Origin: Chlamydiota bacterium
GTDB lineage: Bacteria; Auribacterota; Tritonobacteria; UBA1439
DNA length: 64,000 bases
Assembly: GCA_012729785.1 (NCBI GenBank)
Contig: JAAYCL010000015.1
Location: forward strand, 1 to 64,000
Direction of reading: 5' to 3'
Below are positions 25,058 to 33,767 of the stretch, piece by piece. Below the pieces are notes generated by a model, which was not told where the DNA came from, searched no databases, and saw only the letters and a list, made by a program, of their open reading frames with translations. Each line of letters opens with the position of its first letter. The first letter of the stretch is position 1. The position numbers and the translations under genes are program-made.

Positions 25058-27255
25058 AGAGGGGGGCCCTCATCGCCGCGGCGCTTTTCGCGGGGCTCTT
25101 CATCGTCTATCTCGCCTGCCTCGCCCCGAACTGGGGAGCGATGTCGCTCTTCAACACCTGGGACGGCCTCGAGTACGTCGTCTGCGCGAACCTCCTCGGC
25201 ATCGACCACCCCCCGGGGCACCCGGCGTACATGCTCCTCGGAAAGCTCTTCACGATGCTGCCGTTCGGCGGCCCGTCATGGAGTATCAACCTCCTCTCGG
25301 CGGTCTTCGGGGCGGGGACGGTCGCCGTGCTGTTCCTTGCGCTGGTCGAGATGCACGCCCCCTCCCGCCGTGCGGGGGAGCGCGGCGCGCCGTCGTGCGG
25401 ACCGTTGCGCGAGGAGTGGTCGGGCCTCCTCGTCGCCCTCGCCGCCGCGCTGACCTTCGCCTTCTCATACGTCTTCTGGTCGCACTGCGAGATCCCCGAG
25501 GTCCACACGCTCTTCCTGTTCCTGACGGGGGCCTCCGTGCTCGGCGTTTTGAAGTGGCACGGCGGCGGCCGGGAGGGGTGGCTCGCCGTCTCCGCCGGAG
25601 CGCTCGGCCTCGCCCTCGGCGTGAACCTCCTCGGCGTCCTCCCCGTCCTCATCCCCGTCGCGGCGTTCGCGCTCGCCTCGGCCCGCGTGCGCGGCGTCCG
25701 CCCGCGGTGGGCGGTCCCCGCGGCGCTCCTCCTCGCGGGGGCGCTGTCGTACCTCTACTACCCGATCCGCCTCGCCGCCCGGCCCGGCATCTACAGCCAC
25801 CCGATGAACTATCTCTGCCCGTTCGAGATGGGGAGCGCCGCGTGGTACCGGTGGTTCCTCTCGGGGAAGGCGTGGACGGGGGGGACGATGTTCTTCCTGA
25901 ACCGCCTGCTCCCCAACGTCCCGCTCTATCTCACGTACGCCGTCCCCGACGTCGGGTATCCGCTCTTCGCGCTCGCCCTCGCGGGAATCGCCCTCGCCGC
26001 GGCTGATCTCCACGCGTGCGTCGCGGCGCTCAGGCGCGGCGACCGTGCCGGGGCGGCCGCGCGCCTGCCGCTCCCGTTCCTCGTCGCGCTCTTCGCCCTC
26101 TCCTTCGTCCCCGAGATCTCCATCCACGACCCGAGCAATCCGCGCGCGACGGACTACCTGGCCAACTTCTTCCTCCCCTCGATCTTCCTCCTCGTCTTCC
26201 CGGGCGCCGCCGTGGCGCTGCGCGTTAACGAATTCATGTTCAACCGCTCGCTTCAGGCTGCAGGACTGGTGTGCATCGCGCTTCTCATCGCGCTGCTCGC
26301 GATGCCCGCCGTGCAGGTCGCGCGGAATTATTCGCGCTGCGATCTCAAGGGCGAGGAGTGCGCCTACGTGCTGGGGAGGCGGACGCTGGCGCAGCTCCCC
26401 CAGGAGGCGGTGATCGTCTCGAAGCTCGTATACGGCCTCCTCGACGCGTACTTCAGCGAGGTGGAGCGCGCCGTCCCCCCCGACAAGATATCGCTCCTCG
26501 ACCCCGAGGTGGTGGGCCGGGAGCTCGCGCGCGGGGGCGCCGGCAAGGACCTGTTCGCGCGGAAAAACCGCCTGATGCTCGACGAGATCTCCCGCCGGCT
26601 CGCCGCCGGGAAGGCCGTCTTCATCGCGGGCGACGTCGTGGACGAGGACAAGTCGCCCGAGAAGCTCCTCCTCTCCGATCTCGACCTCGCCCCCTGGCGG
26701 CCAAACCTCCCGCCCGAGGAGGCGTGCCTGGTCTTCCCGCGCGAGCTGTTCCTCTGCCGCGTCGCCGGCCTGCGCGGGGCGCAACACGTCGACGGCGTCC
26801 CCGCGGAGGCGCCGCGAGGGATCGCCAACGACGGGGCCTTCTCCAACGGCATGGAGCTCCTCGGCTTCCACCCGGAGCCGCCCGACAGGGGTATCCGCGG
26901 CGACCTGCTCTCCCTCGCCGTCTACTGGAAGACGTCGGCGCCGGTGGCGGGGGAGATCTACGCCGGGATCTTCTTCCTGGACCCGATGCTGCGGAGGATC
27001 GGCGAGCCGTGCTGGCACACGGTGGGAGGTTCGTTCGGTCCGGAAAAGTGGGAGACGGGCGCCGTGGTGCGGGAGCGGGTGGATATCTATCCGCCTCCGC
27101 TCCCCCCGGGGCGCTACCTCATGGCGATCGGGCTGGTCGGGGCCGACGGCGAGCGGATCGGCTACCTGCCGAGGCGCGCGGAGACGCCGGGGAGGGCGTA
27201 TGATTACATGGTGCTGGTCCCGTACGATCAAGGAGCGCCGCCGCGCGCGGGGTAG
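25054..27255 (+). CDS. DUF2723-type GT-C membrane protein
   Basis: A 733-residue protein starting with GTG inside the previous stop (25054-25057). NTWDGLEYVVCANLLGIDHPPGHPAY is split here as NTWDGLEYV and GIDHPPGHPAY, typical of DUF2723 proteins, which resemble protein O-mannosyltransferases. About ten membrane helices cover residues 1-430. A C-terminal soluble part (about 590-725) has the layout of a beta-sandwich (LLSLAVYWKTSAPVAGEIY and a later PPPLPPGRYLMAIGL). It probably transfers a sugar from a polyprenyl phosphate on the outer face of the inner membrane. Confidence 0.75.
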   Translation: MKRGALIAAALFAGLFIVYLACLAPNWGAMSLFNTWDGLEYVVCANLLGIDHPPGHPAYMLLGKLFTMLPFGGPSWSINLLSAVFGAGTVAVLFLALVEMHAPSRRAGERGAPSCGPLREEWSGLLVALAAALTFAFSYVFWSHCEIPEVHTLFLFLTGASVLGVLKWHGGGREGWLAVSAGALGLALGVNLLGVLPVLIPVAAFALASARVRGVRPRWAVPAALLLAGALSYLYYPIRLAARPGIYSHPMNYLCPFEMGSAAWYRWFLSGKAWTGGTMFFLNRLLPNVPLYLTYAVPDVGYPLFALALAGIALAAADLHACVAALRRGDRAGAAARLPLPFLVALFALSFVPEISIHDPSNPRATDYLANFFLPSIFLLVFPGAAVALRVNEFMFNRSLQAAGLVCIALLIALLAMPAVQVARNYSRCDLKGEECAYVLGRRTLAQLPQEAVIVSKLVYGLLDAYFSEVERAVPPDKISLLDPEVVGRELARGGAGKDLFARKNRLMLDEISRRLAAGKAVFIAGDVVDEDKSPEKLLLSDLDLAPWRPNLPPEEACLVFPRELFLCRVAGLRGAQHVDGVPAEAPRGIANDGAFSNGMELLGFHPEPPDRGIRGDLLSLAVYWKTSAPVAGEIYAGIFFLDPMLRRIGEPCWHTVGGSFGPEKWETGAVVRERVDIYPPPLPPGRYLMAIGLVGADGERIGYLPRRAETPGRAYDYMVLVPYDQGAPPRAG

Positions 27256-27351
27256 CGCCCCGGCGCGAGAAGGGCGGGGATCCGGCGATGCGCGCACCCC
27301 CCCTGTCCCCGGCGCGCCGCCTCTCCCCGGCCCCCCGGGGGTCGAGAGACG

Positions 27352-29202
27352 ATGAACCGCATCTGCGCCGGAATTAAACGGATCGATTTCCACGCGGCGG
27401 CGTCCCGGGCCGCCGTGGCGGGCGTGGCAACCCTGTTCGTGCTCGTGCCGCTGGCGTGGTGGCCGAAGGACCCGTACGGGCTCGTCAAGTGGACGCTGGT
27501 CGGGATGGTCGCCACCCTCGCCGCCTCGCTGCGTCTGGCGTCGTTTCTCGCGGCGGGGGAAACCCCGTTCCGCCGTAACGCGATGAATCTCCCGCTTTTC
27601 CTCCTCCTCGCCTGGTCGTGCCTCTCGCTGTGGAGCGGTCCGCCGGCGTACTACGTCCGCTGGCGGCTCTGCGAGCTCCTGTTCTTCGCGCTCCTCTACG
27701 TCGCGCTCGTCGCCGGCGCCGACACCCCCGGGCGGAGGACCCTGGCCGCCGCGGGGGCGCTCGCGGGCCTTGCGGCGATCTCCCTCCTCGGCATCGGCCA
27801 CTTCGCGGGGCTCTTCGGCGTGGAGAGCCCGTGGGGGACCGGGCTCGGCCGGCGCGTCTACGCCACGATGCTCAACCCCAACTACCTGGCGGATTTCATC
27901 GTGGGCCTCTTCCCCCTCTCCCTCGCCTTCTTCGTCTTCCACGCGCCGCGGCTCCGGCACCGGGCGGTTTTCGCCGCCGTCGCGTTCGTTTCGTGTGCCT
28001 GCCTCCTCTTTACCGTGTCGTGGGGCGGCTGGCTCGGCTGGCTTGTCTCGATCGGCGTTCTGGCGGGGTTCGCGAGGGGGAGGTGCCGCCGGGGCGCCGC
28101 GCTGCCGCGTTTCGCGGCGCTCGTCGCGCTCCTGTTCGCCTGTTTCGGCGCGTTCCTCTTCGCGAACCGGCACACCGTCGCCGCCGACTACACGGGCATG
28201 CGGACGCGCCTGCTCTACTGGCGGGCGTCGTGGGCGATGATCCGCGAGAGGCCGGTCGTCGGGCACGGCCTGAACAGTTTCCAGCCGTATATCTCCAGGT
28301 ACCTCACGGAGATCGTCGCCGCCGATTTTCCCGGCGGCGTCCCCGAGGGCGGGGTGACCGTCTACGAGGGGAACTTCGCGCACAACGAACTACTGGCCAC
28401 CTGGCTCGAAACGGGCCTGGTCGGCGTCGCCCTCCTGGCCTGGCTCCTGGGCGCCTTCTTCTCCCAGGCGGCGCGGAACCTCTCCCGGGACGCGGGGCCG
28501 CTCGAGGCCGCGCTGAACGTCGGGGCGGCGGGCGGCGTCGCCGCGATGCTCGCGCAGGGGATGGTCAGCTACCCGTTCCGCGTCCCGGCGTCGATGACGG
28601 CGCTCGCGTTCCTCTTCGCCGTCGTCGGGAGCGGGGCGGCGACCGTTCCGCTCCGGCTCTCGTGCGTCCGCCTCCCCGCCGCCGGGCGCGCGGTGCTCGC
28701 CCTCCTCGCCGCGGCGGCGGGGCCGGCGCTCCTGCCGGCGATCGCCTCCCCGCTTCGGGGGGAGCGGCGGTACGTCGAGGCGCGCTACGCGTCATTCGCC
28801 GGCGCGTGGGAACGGGCGCGCAGCCGCTGCCGCGAGGCGCTCAGGCGCTCGGTCACCGAGCCGGAGGCGTACGACCTGCTCGGCGAGGCGGAGGAGCGGT
28901 GCGGGTCGCCGGGTGAGGCGATCGAGGCGTACCGGCGGAAGCTCGAACTCATGCCGTTCGACGTGCGCGCCCACACGAGGCTCGGCGTCCTGTATTCCCT
29001 CCTCGAAATGGAGGCGGAGGCGGAGCGGCACCTGCGGGAGGCGGTATCGCTCGAGCGCCACGACTCCGCGGAGGCGCGGCTGCGGCTGGCCCGGATGCTC
29101 TCGCGCCGGGGCGGGGAGGCCGAGGCCCGACATCTCCTCGAGGAGGGGAGGCGCCGATTCGGCGCGAACCTGCGGGCGGGGAACGCGGGGGGGAACCGAT
29201 GA
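27352..29202 (+). CDS. O-antigen ligase/polymerase-like membrane protein with C-terminal TPRs
   Basis: A 616-residue polytopic protein of the Wzy/WaaL (Wzy_C) type. MLNPNYLADFIVGLFPLSLA matches the ligase helix with its Asn-Pro-Asn. RLLYWRASWAMIRERPVVGHGLNSF is the large periplasmic loop (given here from Arg to the GHG motif, RPVVGHG). HNELLATWLETGLVGVALL is the conserved helix that follows. Residues about 490-610 are TPR-like. The family joins or polymerises lipid-linked glycans. The 96-bp gap before it holds nothing recognisable. Its stop overlaps the next start (29199-29202). Confidence 0.75.
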   Translation: MNRICAGIKRIDFHAAASRAAVAGVATLFVLVPLAWWPKDPYGLVKWTLVGMVATLAASLRLASFLAAGETPFRRNAMNLPLFLLLAWSCLSLWSGPPAYYVRWRLCELLFFALLYVALVAGADTPGRRTLAAAGALAGLAAISLLGIGHFAGLFGVESPWGTGLGRRVYATMLNPNYLADFIVGLFPLSLAFFVFHAPRLRHRAVFAAVAFVSCACLLFTVSWGGWLGWLVSIGVLAGFARGRCRRGAALPRFAALVALLFACFGAFLFANRHTVAADYTGMRTRLLYWRASWAMIRERPVVGHGLNSFQPYISRYLTEIVAADFPGGVPEGGVTVYEGNFAHNELLATWLETGLVGVALLAWLLGAFFSQAARNLSRDAGPLEAALNVGAAGGVAAMLAQGMVSYPFRVPASMTALAFLFAVVGSGAATVPLRLSCVRLPAAGRAVLALLAAAAGPALLPAIASPLRGERRYVEARYASFAGAWERARSRCREALRRSVTEPEAYDLLGEAEERCGSPGEAIEAYRRKLELMPFDVRAHTRLGVLYSLLEMEAEAERHLREAVSLERHDSAEARLRLARMLSRRGGEAEARHLLEEGRRRFGANLRAGNAGGNR

Positions 29203-31007
29203 GCGCCGACGCACGGAAACCGCTCGTCGCACCGCTCGTCGCCGCCCTGTCCCTCGCGACGTTCTGCCTCGCCGTCTTCGAGATCACCGAGCACGACTAC
29301 TGGTGGCACCTCGCCACCGGCAACTATATACTCGAACATCGCCTCGTCCCGCGCATGGATGTCTTTTCGTATACCGCCACGCTCCCGTGGGTCGCCCACT
29401 ACTGGCTCTCCGACCTCCTCGGCTGCGCCCTCTTCCGCATCGTCGGCACGCCGGGGCTGATCCTTCTGAACGCCGCCGCCATCGCCGTCTCGTTCCGGCT
29501 CGTCTACCTGGCTGCGCACACGGCGGGCGGAGGCGGGACCGTCGCGGCCGCCGTGACGCTCGCGGCGGTCTTCGCGAGCCGCCCGAGATTCTACGTGCGG
29601 CCCGAGACCTTCTCGTTCGTTCTGCTGGCGCTCTACCTGTACCTCCTCTCGCGCTGGAAGGTCGGTCGGTGCGGGAACCGGATCCTTCTCCTCCTCCCTC
29701 CGCTCCAGATGCTCTGGGCCAACCTGTACGGCGGCGGCTCCATACTCGGCCTGCTGCTCCTCGGCTGCGTCGCCGCCGGCGAGGCGCTGAACGCCGTCTT
29801 TTGGCGCCGGGGGGCGCGGGGCGCGGTCGTGCTTGCCGCCGCGGCGCTGGCCGCATTCCTCCTCTCGTTCGTCAACCCGAACACGCACCGCGTCGTCTTC
29901 TACTTCTTGATGAGCCGCGATCCGATCTTCCGGCACATCGTCGAGTGGCGGCGTTTCGGCCTCACCGATCTCCTCTCCCTGCACGGCCTCTTCCTCGCCG
30001 CAGGCGTTCTGCTCCTCGCCCGGTCCTGGAGGAGGCCGGACTTCTCCGACCTGGCCCTGTTCCTCGCCTTCGGCGCGATCTCCATCGACGCCCCGCGTAG
30101 CCTCCCCTTCTTCGCGATGGTCTCCGTCCCGATCGTCGCCCCGCATCTCCGCCTTCTCCTCTCCCGGCCGCTGTCGTCCGGCCGGATCTCCGGGGCCTGG
30201 CGGCGGCACGGAACGGCGGCGCAGGGCCTCGCGGCCCTGGCCGTCGCCGGCTTCACCGTCTGGTACCTGTTCAGCGACGCGGGGCGGTTTGCGCAACAGT
30301 ACCCGTTCGGCCTCGGGGTGAACTGGAAGCTCGTCCCCAAACAGGCGGTCGACTTCGTCGAGAAGAACCGGGTCGAGGGGCCGATCTTCAACTCGTACGG
30401 GATCGGCGGCTACCTGATCTGGCGGCTCCACCCGCGGGAGAAGGTCTTCGTGGACGGGCGGGTCGAGATGTACGGGACGGAGTTTCTGGAGACCTACATG
30501 CGCTACTGGATGCCCGAGGTCTGGGACGGGTACGTCGAGCGCTACGGCATCTCCTGCGCGATCATCGACCGGGAGCCCGACTACACGACCCGCCACCTCG
30601 ACGACAGCCCGGACTGGGCGCTCGTCTTCTTCGACGACCGGGCGATGGTCTACCTGCGAACTGTCCCGAAAAACAGGCCCCTGATCGAGCGGCACCGCTA
30701 CCGCTACATCAGGCCCGCCGAGCCCAGATTCGCCTACCTCGATCCGCTCCTCGCGGACCCGGCGATCGCCTCGGCGGTGACGGCCGAGCTGCGGCGGAGC
30801 CTCGGCGACGAGCGGTGGAACCTCAACACCCGCCTGATGCTCGGCTACTGCTACGCGCGTCTCGGCGGGGGGTTCCTCCCGCGCGCCCTGGAGGAGTACC
30901 GCCGCGCCGCGGCCCTGATGCCGGAGGGGAGGGACATCCGGGCGAAGATCGCGTGGATCGAGAACGAGATGGCCGCGGCGGCGGCGCGGCGGGGGCCGGC
31001 ACAATAA
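29199..31007 (+). CDS. Polytopic GT-C-like membrane protein, paralogue of the 22634 gene
   Basis: A 602-residue protein with about ten membrane helices. The N-terminal motif EHDYWWHLATGNYILEHRL and the soluble GPIFNSYGIGGYLIWR...VFVDGR segment match the gene at 22634 at the same relative positions. Here the C-terminal helical region is short (one or two TPR-like units, about residues 545-595) rather than a full TPR array. No catalytic role has been established for this family to my knowledge. The Asp in HDYWW would be the GT-C-like catalytic candidate. Confidence 0.68.
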   Translation: MSADARKPLVAPLVAALSLATFCLAVFEITEHDYWWHLATGNYILEHRLVPRMDVFSYTATLPWVAHYWLSDLLGCALFRIVGTPGLILLNAAAIAVSFRLVYLAAHTAGGGGTVAAAVTLAAVFASRPRFYVRPETFSFVLLALYLYLLSRWKVGRCGNRILLLLPPLQMLWANLYGGGSILGLLLLGCVAAGEALNAVFWRRGARGAVVLAAAALAAFLLSFVNPNTHRVVFYFLMSRDPIFRHIVEWRRFGLTDLLSLHGLFLAAGVLLLARSWRRPDFSDLALFLAFGAISIDAPRSLPFFAMVSVPIVAPHLRLLLSRPLSSGRISGAWRRHGTAAQGLAALAVAGFTVWYLFSDAGRFAQQYPFGLGVNWKLVPKQAVDFVEKNRVEGPIFNSYGIGGYLIWRLHPREKVFVDGRVEMYGTEFLETYMRYWMPEVWDGYVERYGISCAIIDREPDYTTRHLDDSPDWALVFFDDRAMVYLRTVPKNRPLIERHRYRYIRPAEPRFAYLDPLLADPAIASAVTAELRRSLGDERWNLNTRLMLGYCYARLGGGFLPRALEEYRRAAALMPEGRDIRAKIAWIENEMAAAAARRGPAQ

Positions 31008-31072
31008 CGGTATCCGTCGAACGGCATTTGCCGCGGAGATCACGGAGGATGCGGAGGCAGGAAGAGTCGTCA

Positions 31073-31149
31073 GCCACGGATCGGCACGGATGGGACGGAT
31101 CTTCACGGATATGGAAGATGTATCCGTGTCGATCCGTGAAATCCGTGGC
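31073..31149. repeat. 77-bp imperfect palindrome built from CACGGAT/ATCCGTG words
   Basis: GCCACGGAT at 31073-31081 pairs with ATCCGTGGC at 31141-31149. Inside, further CACGGAT copies on the left face ATCCGTG copies on the right, giving a long hairpin with internal repetition. It lies in the 181-bp gap between two membrane-protein genes. A shorter relative is at 5264-5303. The remaining gap sequence shows nothing else. Confidence 0.6.
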
Positions 31150-31188
31150 AGATCGGATCTAGATGCGCTTCGGGGACCTGATTTGAAG

Positions 31189-32799
31189 ATGAAACACGCC
31201 AGGGTGCTCGTTTTTCTGATGGCGGCCGCGTTTCTCGCGCGGCTCCCGCTCTGCCTCGAGCCGCCGGAGGTCCTGATCCCGAAGGCCGTCTCGGACGACA
31301 TGTTCTACTACCTCTGCCTCGCGCGGAGCGTCGCGGAGGGGCGGGGGGCGGCTGTGGACGGCGAGAACCCGACGAACGGCTTCCACCCGCTCTGGCTCCT
31401 CGTCCTCGTCCCGCTCCACGCGGCGACCGGCGGCGGGACGCCGTTCATCCACGGCGCGCTCGTGCTCCTGACGCTCTTCTCCGTCCTCTCCGCCTGGTTC
31501 CTCTACGCACTTCTCCGGCGCGCGTGCGGGGAGTGGCCGTCGCTTCTCGCCGCGGTCGTCTGGCTCTGCTGCCCGTACGCGGTCATCGTCGGCCTCTCGG
31601 GCGTGGAGGCGCCGCTCTACGTGCTCCTGCTCGGGGCGGTCTCGTGCGCCTACCTGCGCGCGAGGGGCCGGGGCGTGGGCTCCTATTTCGCCCTCGGCCT
31701 CCTGGCGGGCGCCGCCGTGCTCGCGCGGCTGGACGGGGCGGTCTTCGCGGCGGTCATCGCGCTGGATATGGCTGCCGGGGCCGGGGCGCGGGGGGCGCCT
31801 GTCGGTACGCGGCTGCGCCGCATCGCGGCGTTCGCCGCCGGCTGCGCCCTCCCGCTGCTCCCGTGGCTCTGCTGGTCGTACGCGCGCACCGGCTCTCTTC
31901 TCCAGATGAGCGGGAGCGCCATCTACCACCAGCAGCACGTCCTCTTCCGGGCGGCAAACGCCCGTGCGCCGTGGGGCGCCTGGGCGCTCTCGTGGCTCTC
32001 GAATGTCGCGGCCAACATCCGCGGCTCCTTCGCGACGGTCGCGGTCATCTCGGGCCTTTGCCCCGCCGCGGGGCTCGCGGCCGGCGCCCTGTGCGCCGCG
32101 CTTGTCGCCGCGGCCGCCGCGAAGGACCGCGTGCTCTTCCTGGATTGGCTGCGGCGGTGCGCCGTCCTCGCGTTCCTCTTCATCTACGGCCTCGTCGTCT
32201 TCCTCCTCTACTGCGCGTACCTCTGGTACAGCCAGGACTGGTACTTCTACTCCGTCGTCTTCACGGCGTGCGCGGCCTTCGGCTGCGTCCTCGACCTCGC
32301 CGGCGGCGTCTTACTGCGTTCCCTGCCGCGCGCCGCGCGGACGGCCGCGTGGGCCGCGCTCGCGGTCTGCCTCGCGGGCTTCTTCACGGAGAGGAGCGTC
32401 TCCTGGTGGGGCCGCGGCACGCGCGGCTGGCAGCTCGACATGTACCGGGCGGCGCGCTGGGCGGCGGAGAACCTCCCGCCGGAGGCGCGGATCGGCTCGT
32501 TCAACTCCGGGATCGCGGCGTGGTATTGCCCGCAGACGGTGATCAACCTCGACGGGGTCGCGAACGGGGCTGCCTACCGGGCGATCACGGCGGGCAGGAT
32601 CTTCGACTACGTCCGGGAGGAGCGGATCACGCACCTGATCGAGTCTTCGATCTCCCTCCGGTTCCGCGCCGCCCAGTCGCCGTCGAGCCCCCCGCCGCCG
32701 CTGCGGATCCTGCACGCGGAGGCGTCGTACCCGGAGGCGCGGAGGCGGGGGAACCCGGTGGTCGTGTACGAGGTGCGCGGAGGGGGGAGGGGGCGATGA
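31189..32799 (+). CDS. GT-C-like polytopic membrane glycosyltransferase
   Basis: A 536-residue protein with about eleven membrane helices. SDDMFYYLCLARSVAEGRG and then NPTNGFHPLW form a motif found in a family of ArnT/PMT-like membrane proteins; the acidic SDD is the likely catalytic site. The start is set at ATG 31189, directly after the palindromic repeat. An upstream in-frame reading would run through the repeat and is rejected. The C-terminal soluble segment (about 450-530) has a Trp/Tyr-rich pattern. The stop overlaps the next start by 4 bases (32796-32799). Confidence 0.7.
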   Translation: MKHARVLVFLMAAAFLARLPLCLEPPEVLIPKAVSDDMFYYLCLARSVAEGRGAAVDGENPTNGFHPLWLLVLVPLHAATGGGTPFIHGALVLLTLFSVLSAWFLYALLRRACGEWPSLLAAVVWLCCPYAVIVGLSGVEAPLYVLLLGAVSCAYLRARGRGVGSYFALGLLAGAAVLARLDGAVFAAVIALDMAAGAGARGAPVGTRLRRIAAFAAGCALPLLPWLCWSYARTGSLLQMSGSAIYHQQHVLFRAANARAPWGAWALSWLSNVAANIRGSFATVAVISGLCPAAGLAAGALCAALVAAAAAKDRVLFLDWLRRCAVLAFLFIYGLVVFLLYCAYLWYSQDWYFYSVVFTACAAFGCVLDLAGGVLLRSLPRAARTAAWAALAVCLAGFFTERSVSWWGRGTRGWQLDMYRAARWAAENLPPEARIGSFNSGIAAWYCPQTVINLDGVANGAAYRAITAGRIFDYVREERITHLIESSISLRFRAAQSPSSPPPPLRILHAEASYPEARRRGNPVVVYEVRGGGRGR

Positions 32800-33767
32800 A
32801 GAGAGCGGCGGTCGGGGCGGCGTACCTCCTCCTCGTCTTTATCGCGTCGTACTACTTCACGAACCTCTGGTTCGAGCTGAACTGGGAGTTCCGAGGCGCC
32901 CCGTGGGCCGACCTCGTGCGGGGCACCGCCCCGACGCCGTTCCAGTACCGCGCGCTCATCCCGTATCTCGTGCGCGCCGTCTCGGGGATGCACGCGGGGG
33001 GGCGCGCGCTCGTCACCGCGGGATCCCTCTTCTTCTGGATCCAGTGCGCCTCGACCTTCTTCCTCGTCCTCGCGACCGGGTGGTGGCTCGCGTGTGTCTT
33101 CCCGCGGCGGGGCGCCCGCGTCCTCGCCCTGTCGATCTTCCTGGTGCTGCCGTTCAACTATCTCCTCGACCGCTTTCTCGCCCTTCGCTACCCGTCGGAT
33201 TTCCCGTCCCTGCTCTTCTTCACGCTGGGACTCATCTTCATCCGCCGGCGGCGATGGGGCTGTTTCTATCCGCTCTTCGTCATCGCCACGTTCAACCGCG
33301 AGACGACGCTGTTGTTGACCGTCATCTACCTGCTGACCGCGTGGGGGACGGAGCCGCGGCGCGCCGTCGGCATGCACCTGCGGCTCCAGCTGTCCCTCTG
33401 GACCGCCGCGAAGGCGCTCCTCTTCGCGGCCTACCGCGGCAACCCGGGGAGCGAGTTCGTCCAGGCGCACGTTTGGCAGAACCTCGAGTTCCTCTCGAAC
33501 CCGTCTGCATGGCCTCTCTTCTTCAGCAACCTCGGCTACCTGTGGCTGCCGGTGCTCCTGTTCCGGCGCCGCATCCCTGACCGGTTCCTCCGCCGGGCGG
33601 CGCTGGCGGTCTACCCGTACGCGATCGGCATGTTCCTCGTCGGCAACATGTACGAGCTGCGGATCTACGGCGAACTGATCCCCCTGGTGCTCCCCGCATT
33701 CCTCCTCCTCGTCCGCGAGTTCGCGAAGGAGGATGCCCCGCGCCCGAGGGAGGGGCGGACCGTATGA
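32796..33767 (+). CDS. Polytopic membrane protein, function unknown
   Basis: A 323-residue protein with about eight membrane helices. Motifs that may be functional are FQYRALIPYLVRAVSG (about residues 49-64), LDRFLALRYPSDFPSL and FNRETTLLLTVIYLL. I cannot name the family with confidence; uncharacterised membrane proteins in polysaccharide loci share the FQYR and NRET words. It is coupled by 4-base overlaps to both neighbours, so it belongs to the same operon as the GT-C and YfhO-like genes. Confidence 0.65.
   Translation: MKRAAVGAAYLLLVFIASYYFTNLWFELNWEFRGAPWADLVRGTAPTPFQYRALIPYLVRAVSGMHAGGRALVTAGSLFFWIQCASTFFLVLATGWWLACVFPRRGARVLALSIFLVLPFNYLLDRFLALRYPSDFPSLLFFTLGLIFIRRRRWGCFYPLFVIATFNRETTLLLTVIYLLTAWGTEPRRAVGMHLRLQLSLWTAAKALLFAAYRGNPGSEFVQAHVWQNLEFLSNPSAWPLFFSNLGYLWLPVLLFRRRIPDRFLRRAALAVYPYAIGMFLVGNMYELRIYGELIPLVLPAFLLLVREFAKEDAPRPREGRTV

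Noticed and set aside
25465-28383. 972-residue minus-strand open frame opposite the DUF2723 and ligase genes
   Set aside because: Composition is Arg/Glu/Gly/Ala low complexity typical of the antisense of GC-rich membrane genes; it crosses two real genes.
31090-31188. Longer N-terminus for the gene at 31189
   Set aside because: It would translate the palindromic repeat; the membrane protein begins naturally at ATG 31189.
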